Part shown: positions 22,831 to 27,399 of the stretch, in pieces
How the letters are laid out: each line of letters opens with the position of its first letter
Position numbering within the stretch: the stretch's first letter is position 1
NCBI GenBank assembly: GCA_017404585.1
Contig: JAFRCB010000330.1
Coordinates: 1-27,399, forward strand
Length of the DNA stretch: 27,399 nt
Direction of reading: 5' to 3'
Source: Lachnospiraceae bacterium
GTDB taxonomy: Bacteria; Bacillota; Clostridia; Lachnospirales; Lachnospiraceae
The notes under the pieces: generated by a model
Seen by the model: the letters and a program-made list of their open reading frames with translations, nothing else
The model's database searches: none
What the model was told of the DNA's origin: nothing
Program-made: the position numbers and the translations under genes

Positions 22831-23985
22831 TTATTCCGCAACTGATTCATCCTGCGGCACTGTCGCAGCCGCCAGTCCCGAATCAGTTCCCGCAGCACCG
22901 GCGGAGCCGGCTGCCGAGGCAGACGGAGGATCAATGATCTTCAGGCTGACCTGGGCACTGCCCGTGGTCACTTCATCCGCCGAGATTACAATCTCACCGG
23001 ATTTTATTCTTGCAATCACCGCGTCAATGTCGCCCTGAGTCAGTGCATTCATATCCGAATAATTAATTGCAAGCTCCACGCTGTCATCCACGATGCCATA
23101 GTAAACTTTTTCTCCTCCGCGGAACGTCTTATCACCCTCAAAATCACGGATGATTGCTTTTGCTATTCCCTCGTAAGATGGCACTACCGAAAAGAGACAG
23201 GTCGCATTGCTCTCCCGCAGATCCGCGCCCCCGCAAATGAACGGCATGTTCTTCACGGATGCGGCGCGTCCTACCGCGATACCGATATTCTCGCCGACTG
23301 TAAAGATGATATCCGCACCGTCACCGTACAGCTTAAGAGCATCTGACATACGGAGAGGTGTCAGCTCGTCCGATCCTGAATACACACCGGTGATCGTGAC
23401 CGCATCATTGCCCAGATTCATCTCCGAAGCAGCCGCCACGCAGCCCTGTATAAAACCGCCGCTATAGCGTACATTCAGTTCATTTTTCTCACCGGCTATG
23501 AAAGCAGGCTTTCGCGAACCGTTCTTTACTGCAGCATAGCCCGCCAGAAATCCCATATCCTCATACGAAGCACGCGCGCACAAGGTGTTATCTCTTATCT
23601 CTTCGTCCTCACCATCTGCTTTTCTGGGAACACCATCAATCAGAGCGTACTTGATTTTTCTGTGATTTTTCTGAGCATTCCACACGGGAATCTCCATATC
23701 TTTCCCGTATGCGACAGCCAGTTTGATCTTTTCGTCAGATACCTGCTTAAAAACATCCTCAAGCGCTTCTTCCGTATTGTCCTCTGCTACATAGACTCTG
23801 GAAATATATCCCGCATCCGCAGCCGACTGCTCTACTGCGGCCTGTACCATGGCCTCTCTGCTTCCTGCTGCAGGATCATGGATGAGTGTGACCGCATATC
23901 TCGGTGTATCCGCGCTGTCGCCGCAAGCCGCAAGTGATGCGCACATTACACCAACCAGAAGAAATGTTAAGAATTTTTGTCGCAA
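22831..23985 (-). CDS. BMP-family substrate-binding lipoprotein
   Basis: From the TTG at 23985 the protein begins MRQKFLTFLLVGVMCASLAAC, a lipoprotein signal with lipobox SLAAC and lipidated Cys21. This start has AAAGGAAG nine bases upstream; a more distant in-frame TTG (24012) would put charged residues before the signal and lacks a good ribosome site. The mature part has the type-1 periplasmic-binding fold of Bmp/PnrA proteins: an opening strand with LIHDPAAGSREA, then YEDMGFLAGYAAVKNG, ADIIFTVGENIGIAVGRAA, PFICGGADL and an end lobe. Relatives bind purine nucleosides or act as Med-like proteins. The last 35 residues are Ala/Gly/Ser-rich and probably flexible. No ABC permease or ATPase follows. 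It lies 34 bases after the NlpC/P60 gene, likely in one operon. Confidence 0.82.
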   Translation of the reverse strand: MRQKFLTFLLVGVMCASLAACGDSADTPRYAVTLIHDPAAGSREAMVQAAVEQSAADAGYISRVYVAEDNTEEALEDVFKQVSDEKIKLAVAYGKDMEIPVWNAQKNHRKIKYALIDGVPRKADGEDEEIRDNTLCARASYEDMGFLAGYAAVKNGSRKPAFIAGEKNELNVRYSGGFIQGCVAAASEMNLGNDAVTITGVYSGSDELTPLRMSDALKLYGDGADIIFTVGENIGIAVGRAASVKNMPFICGGADLRESNATCLFSVVPSYEGIAKAIIRDFEGDKTFRGGEKVYYGIVDDSVELAINYSDMNALTQGDIDAVIARIKSGEIVISADEVTTGSAQVSLKIIDPPSASAAGSAGAAGTDSGLAAATVPQDESVAE

Positions 23986-24019
23986 TTTAATGCACTTCCT
24001 TTCGAAATCCAATTATGTT

Positions 24020-27000
24020 TTACTGACCGAAGAGGAATTTCATTACCTGCTCAGCTGACATTTTCTGCAGTCCATCCGGATCTTTGAGGATGCCGCTGCC
24101 GTTTACTACCCAGTGCGCGATAGTAACGTTCTTTGTATAGCCACTGCCGACAGTCCTGATATCATACGGCCAGCCCGGCGCAAGAAGCTTCATATACTTC
24201 TTGGCAAGAACTGTAGCCTGTCCGCCCGTTCCGCTGATCTGGACTCCCTTTGGCGATGAGTGTACAAGAAGAACTGTTTTATCACTGCATGTGCCAAGAC
24301 TGATCCAGACATGTCCGCTCATACTCACAACATCACCGGGATGGAATGTTGTCGTCTTGGTCGCCCAGCCCTTCTTGATGTAAGTCGGCGCAACGGTAGA
24401 TGACTGATAGACCATGTAGGCCTGATCGTCCTTCGTATACATTGTATTATAAAGGGTCCATCCTGCAAAGCCCGAACAATCGAGACCTGCGAAATATTTG
24501 AAGCGATACTTTGTATAATCATAGCCGGCTTTCGCGTAATTATTAAAGAAAGTCTGCCATGTTTTCTGGTAGCCGATCTTGCTGGAATCATTTGTGGCGT
24601 TGGTTTCGCCTCCCCAGCCGCCGCCCCAGATATAGAGCGTACGTCCGGCAGGAACAAATGCGTTATGCAGGTAAGATGTCAGCGTCTTCTTGCCGTTGAT
24701 GGTCGTCTTAAAGCTGCCGGTCGAGCTGCTGTCAGAGACCTTACTGCCGCGGGCACCGTTCGCGTCGACGGTATAGCCGTCGACAACTGTCGATTTCACA
24801 AGATTGCCGCTGCCGTCAAAATAGTAGTACTTCCCGCTGATCCGGACCCATTTATTCCTGGAAGCTGAGCCGTTAACATAGTAGGACCGTTTTCCGGCTG
24901 TTGTTGTTCTCCAGCCATCGGCGGGACTCGTCGGCACAAGAATAAATTTCTGCCTCTTTGAACTATTCTTAGTCTCTACGCAGACATTGGAATAATTTGT
25001 GTAGCTTCCGTTCTGGACAGACAGGACTGAGCCGCCGGATGATACGATGTAATAACTTCCGTCCGCATCGCCTGTCGGAACGAACTTCCACTTCTGTGTT
25101 GATCTGGAGCTCTTGCCATACTGAACTACATTAGTTCCGCTCGATGTCCTTGCCCCGTAGGTATCAAGGACTTTGCCCGATTTAATATTCGCAATATAAT
25201 ATGTCCCGTCAGAGTTGGCGATCAGATTGAATTTCTGACAGTTCTCACCGAGCTTCACCGAATAGATAACAGCATTTCCGTTGTTATCAAAAGTTCCGGT
25301 CTTGATATGAAGTGCATATGAGTAGCCGCCCGCAGCACGGATCGAGAATGTTCTGGCCGTCGGTGCTGCCGGAGCCGCCGCCTTGAAATTCCACTTCTGG
25401 GCATTGGATGAACCCGGGTTGACAGCTGCAAGATTCGTGCCGCTCGTCGTCTTCCCGCCGCTTACGGAAATATTTCTGCCGTTCTCAAGGCTGCGGATCG
25501 TATAGCGTCCGCCTGAGCGCTTGATGACCCACTTCTGCGAATTGGCATTCGCAGGCGACGTCTGAATGATCTTTGAACCGGACAGAGCAAGGTTCTTTCT
25601 GGAATTCTCATTAGTTATAGTATAAACAAAGTTGGCTTTGTCCACACATGTAACAACGAATCTCTGCGAATTCTTTGTCGCCGCGGTTGCGATCTCGACA
25701 TATGCGCCCTTATAGACCGATGCATCCTCGATCTGCATATTAAGCTTGCTGCCGAGAGCCGAGTTCACGGCATAGACACCGTTATCAAGGCGATAGGCGG
25801 CAGCCTCTGAGCTCTTGCTGATGTTCCAGTACTGCGGTGCGCTGCCCACGAAATTTATATTCTGAACATTAGCCCCTGCACTCTTGGAGCTGCCCTTTGT
25901 CGCAAGAACAATATGAGAAGCCTTGCTGTTGGAGATTACATACTTGCCTGTGCTCTTATCCTTTTTGATATGCCATTTCTGTGACGAAGCACCGGAGTAA
26001 TCATACTGGTAGATATTCGTGCCGTTGGTAATTGCAGAGCTTGCAGCCGTGAGGGCTTTTCCGGAATGCGGATTGACAATAGAATAAAGTCCGCTTCCCA
26101 ACGATTTTACATAAAAGACCTGCCCTTTTCCGTTTGAATTCCTGGCAATTCGAATATTGCCCTTATTTGCCGTACTGGCGCCTGCGACTTCAATGACGTT
26201 TTCCGGTGCGGCATTTAATGCAAATGTATAATAGCCCGTACCGAGTTTCGCGTCAATCAGCCTTGACTCAGCAAGGACCATTCCGGTGATAGGAACAAGT
26301 CTCCACTGCTGCCGGCTATAAGTTGAAACTGACTTGCTGACCTGAATATTTTTACCGGCCGCAGCCGCGCCTCCGGCGACCTCCATGGCTTTGCCGGACG
26401 ATTTGCCGATCCGCAGCTGAAAATAGCCGGATTTCGATCCTCTCACCGCATACCAGCGCTGATATTCCGATGTGGACGTTTTGGCCTGCTGAACATTTGA
26501 GCCGGACACCGCTGCGCGAAGCCCGGAATTATAATTCGTGAAATAGTATCCGCCATGACCGTCCGACTTAACATAGAAAGCCTGGGAATAATACCCTTTT
26601 TTCGCGCAGAGCGTGATGTTTGCGCCTGCGCTTGCGGAACCGCCTGCCACGCCGAGAACGTATGAAGAGCTGAGTGCCGATTCGATAAAATACAGACCTT
26701 CCGAAAGGGACGCGCCAACCAGTTCTTCCTCTTCTTCTGCTGCCGCGATACTGCTCTCATTGTCCTCTGCACCGGTTGTCTCATCATGTGACTCGGTGTT
26801 CTCAATATCAGATGAGAGACTGCTCTCCGTATCCTCAGGGAAGCTCTCCTCATCCGTAACGCTGTCAGGGATGCTCTCATTCACTTCTTCAGGAATGATG
26901 ACCGCTGCATCGTCCGTGACTTCTTCCCCTTCATCCTCAAAAAGGTCACCAGCGATGCTCTCAGCTGCTTCGACCCCGTCGAGCACTTCACTGTCTTCAT

Positions 27001-27169
27001 ATACTTCTACTTCTGTGTCAGCACCTTCCGCGCTGCCGGTATACTCTTCTTCGAGACCGCTGTCTGTGACCTCTGCTTCCGCAGCACAGACCGGCGATAT
27101 AACTGTCACGGCCATAAGAATCAAGGCCAGAAGCAATCCCAGTAATCTGCCAAGTTTATTCTTCCCCAT
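24020..27169 (-). CDS. Large secreted NlpC/P60 protein with ricin-type repeats
   Basis: The 1049-residue protein has a signal peptide (1-30, core LLGLLLALILMAVTVI, cut after CAA). A very acidic Glu/Asp/Ser linker (about 31-152) follows. About a dozen ricin-B-type subdomains (about 155-735) are marked by QRW, QQW, QKW, QYW, QRF and QKF motifs roughly every 45 residues. Next come a choline/wall-binding-type repeat with KYYYFDGSGNLV (about 755-805) and an NlpC/P60 domain (about 835-1000) with catalytic Cys898 in DCSGF, His953 in GHVWIS and His970 nearby. It ends KMSAEQVMKFLFGQ. It would bind surface or host glycans and cut peptide stems in peptidoglycan, which is inferred from family. The start has AGGGAG five bases upstream. 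At the DNA level the repeats are diverged, so recent expansion is not indicated. Confidence 0.9.
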   Translation of the reverse strand: MGKNKLGRLLGLLLALILMAVTVISPVCAAEAEVTDSGLEEEYTGSAEGADTEVEVYEDSEVLDGVEAAESIAGDLFEDEGEEVTDDAAVIIPEEVNESIPDSVTDEESFPEDTESSLSSDIENTESHDETTGAEDNESSIAAAEEEEELVGASLSEGLYFIESALSSSYVLGVAGGSASAGANITLCAKKGYYSQAFYVKSDGHGGYYFTNYNSGLRAAVSGSNVQQAKTSTSEYQRWYAVRGSKSGYFQLRIGKSSGKAMEVAGGAAAAGKNIQVSKSVSTYSRQQWRLVPITGMVLAESRLIDAKLGTGYYTFALNAAPENVIEVAGASTANKGNIRIARNSNGKGQVFYVKSLGSGLYSIVNPHSGKALTAASSAITNGTNIYQYDYSGASSQKWHIKKDKSTGKYVISNSKASHIVLATKGSSKSAGANVQNINFVGSAPQYWNISKSSEAAAYRLDNGVYAVNSALGSKLNMQIEDASVYKGAYVEIATAATKNSQRFVVTCVDKANFVYTITNENSRKNLALSGSKIIQTSPANANSQKWVIKRSGGRYTIRSLENGRNISVSGGKTTSGTNLAAVNPGSSNAQKWNFKAAAPAAPTARTFSIRAAGGYSYALHIKTGTFDNNGNAVIYSVKLGENCQKFNLIANSDGTYYIANIKSGKVLDTYGARTSSGTNVVQYGKSSRSTQKWKFVPTGDADGSYYIVSSGGSVLSVQNGSYTNYSNVCVETKNSSKRQKFILVPTSPADGWRTTTAGKRSYYVNGSASRNKWVRISGKYYYFDGSGNLVKSTVVDGYTVDANGARGSKVSDSSSTGSFKTTINGKKTLTSYLHNAFVPAGRTLYIWGGGWGGETNATNDSSKIGYQKTWQTFFNNYAKAGYDYTKYRFKYFAGLDCSGFAGWTLYNTMYTKDDQAYMVYQSSTVAPTYIKKGWATKTTTFHPGDVVSMSGHVWISLGTCSDKTVLLVHSSPKGVQISGTGGQATVLAKKYMKLLAPGWPYDIRTVGSGYTKNVTIAHWVVNGSGILKDPDGLQKMSAEQVMKFLFGQ

Positions 27170-27235
27170 CGTCGCTCCCTTCCATAAATATACCTATTTA
27201 TATTCATATCCGAAATTTTACCTATGAATAATCAC

Positions 27236-27264
27236 ATTATACAACACGAGGGGATTGTTATCAA
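27236..27264 (-). promoter_or_regulatory. Promoter of the NlpC/P60-BMP operon
   Basis: On the minus strand TTGATA (27264-27259), a 17-base spacer and TATAAT (27241-27236) form a near-consensus promoter about 65 bases before the start. Confidence 0.85.
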
Positions 27265-27283
27265 GCGACGTGGTCAAGATTGC

Positions 27284-27342
27284 TACACATTCCCTTAACA
27301 AAATTCTTTTTATTTTTTAACATCTTTTAACGATTATTAACA
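27284..27342 (-). promoter_or_regulatory. Direct repeats of TGTTAA upstream of the NlpC/P60 promoter
   Basis: Minus-strand half-sites: 27342-27337 TGTTAA, 27332-27327 CGTTAA, 27322-27317 TGTTAA, 27300-27295 TGTTAA and a weaker TGTGTA at 27289-27284. Steps are 10, 10, 22 and 11 bases, close to one or two helical turns, so all would face one side of the DNA. They lie just upstream of the -35. OmpR-family regulators such as WalR or PhoP bind repeats of this kind. The region is AT-rich, so chance copies are a concern. Confidence 0.45.
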
Positions 27343-27374
27343 AATTGTTTCATAAATCGATTCTTTCACGAGGC

Positions 27375-27399
27375 GGGCAGGCTATTGTTTTACCTGCCC
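27375..27399. other. Hairpin at the window edge
   Basis: GGGCAGG (27375-27381) and CCTGCCC (27393-27399) form a 7-base stem with an 11-base loop. It may be a terminator whose T-run lies beyond the window, but this cannot be decided here. Confidence 0.3.

Noticed and set aside
1..27399. CRISPR arrays, tRNA or rRNA genes, insertion sequences
   Set aside because: None seen on either strand. The only repeats are the structured elements and short operator arrays listed above.

Overview
The window looks like a chromosomal segment of a Clostridia bacterium, most likely a Lachnospiraceae relative. The case rests on gene types and arrangement: a glgC-glgD-spoVG cluster, a DnaD-like plus DnaC-like initiation pair next to a long PRPP synthetase and a DUF4250 protein, SD-type ribosome sites everywhere, CIRCE-controlled clpB, and very large secreted NlpC/P60 proteins. 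I saw no tRNA, rRNA, CRISPR array, transposase or phage gene. The family assignment is inference.

Layout. (a) 1-840, minus: the N-terminal part of a secreted coiled-coil protein of the PcsB/CwlO type, behind a promoter with repeated TGTWAH half-sites. (b) 1096-3727, minus: spoVG, glgD and glgC, probably one operon starting at glgC. (c) 4133-9269, plus: murC with its own promoter and terminator, then dnaD-like, dnaC-like, prs and a DUF4250 gene, fronted by a cluster of DnaA-box sequences and ended by a bidirectional terminator. (d) 9330-11933, minus: clpB behind a CIRCE operator. (e) 12326-20498, minus: a HAD phosphatase and an SDR epimerase; an IspD/TarI-type cytidylyltransferase with two membrane proteins; then a MoxR / DUF58 / TgpA-like trio in which the TgpA-like member has no transglutaminase domain. 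(f) 21146-22609, minus: a cytoplasmic GH32 sucrose hydrolase. (g) 22831-27169, minus: a 1049-residue secreted protein (acidic linker, many ricin-type repeats, wall-binding repeat, NlpC/P60 peptidase), followed 34 bases later by a BMP-type lipoprotein.

The genes fall into linked jobs. Envelope building and remodelling is covered by murC, the two hydrolase-type proteins, the cytidylyltransferase/epimerase group and the membrane proteins. Replication start is covered by dnaD and dnaC, with PRPP supply from prs. Carbon storage and use is covered by glgC, glgD and GH32, and protein quality control by clpB.

The strongest candidate for something undescribed is a family of about 190-200 base structured elements: one copy at 12118-12311, two tandem copies at 20612-20849 and 20879-21116, and a 3' half copy at 22767-22823. 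Their paired arms differ between copies in a compensating way, while internal stretches stay nearly constant, which is what a structured RNA (or a selected DNA cruciform) would show. Other points of interest are the DnaA boxes before dnaD-dnaC, a GlgC/GlgD pair that seem to have lost different catalytic residues, and the matching TGTWAH operators before the wall-hydrolase genes at the two ends of the window. All functional calls come from reading motifs; no database search was run.
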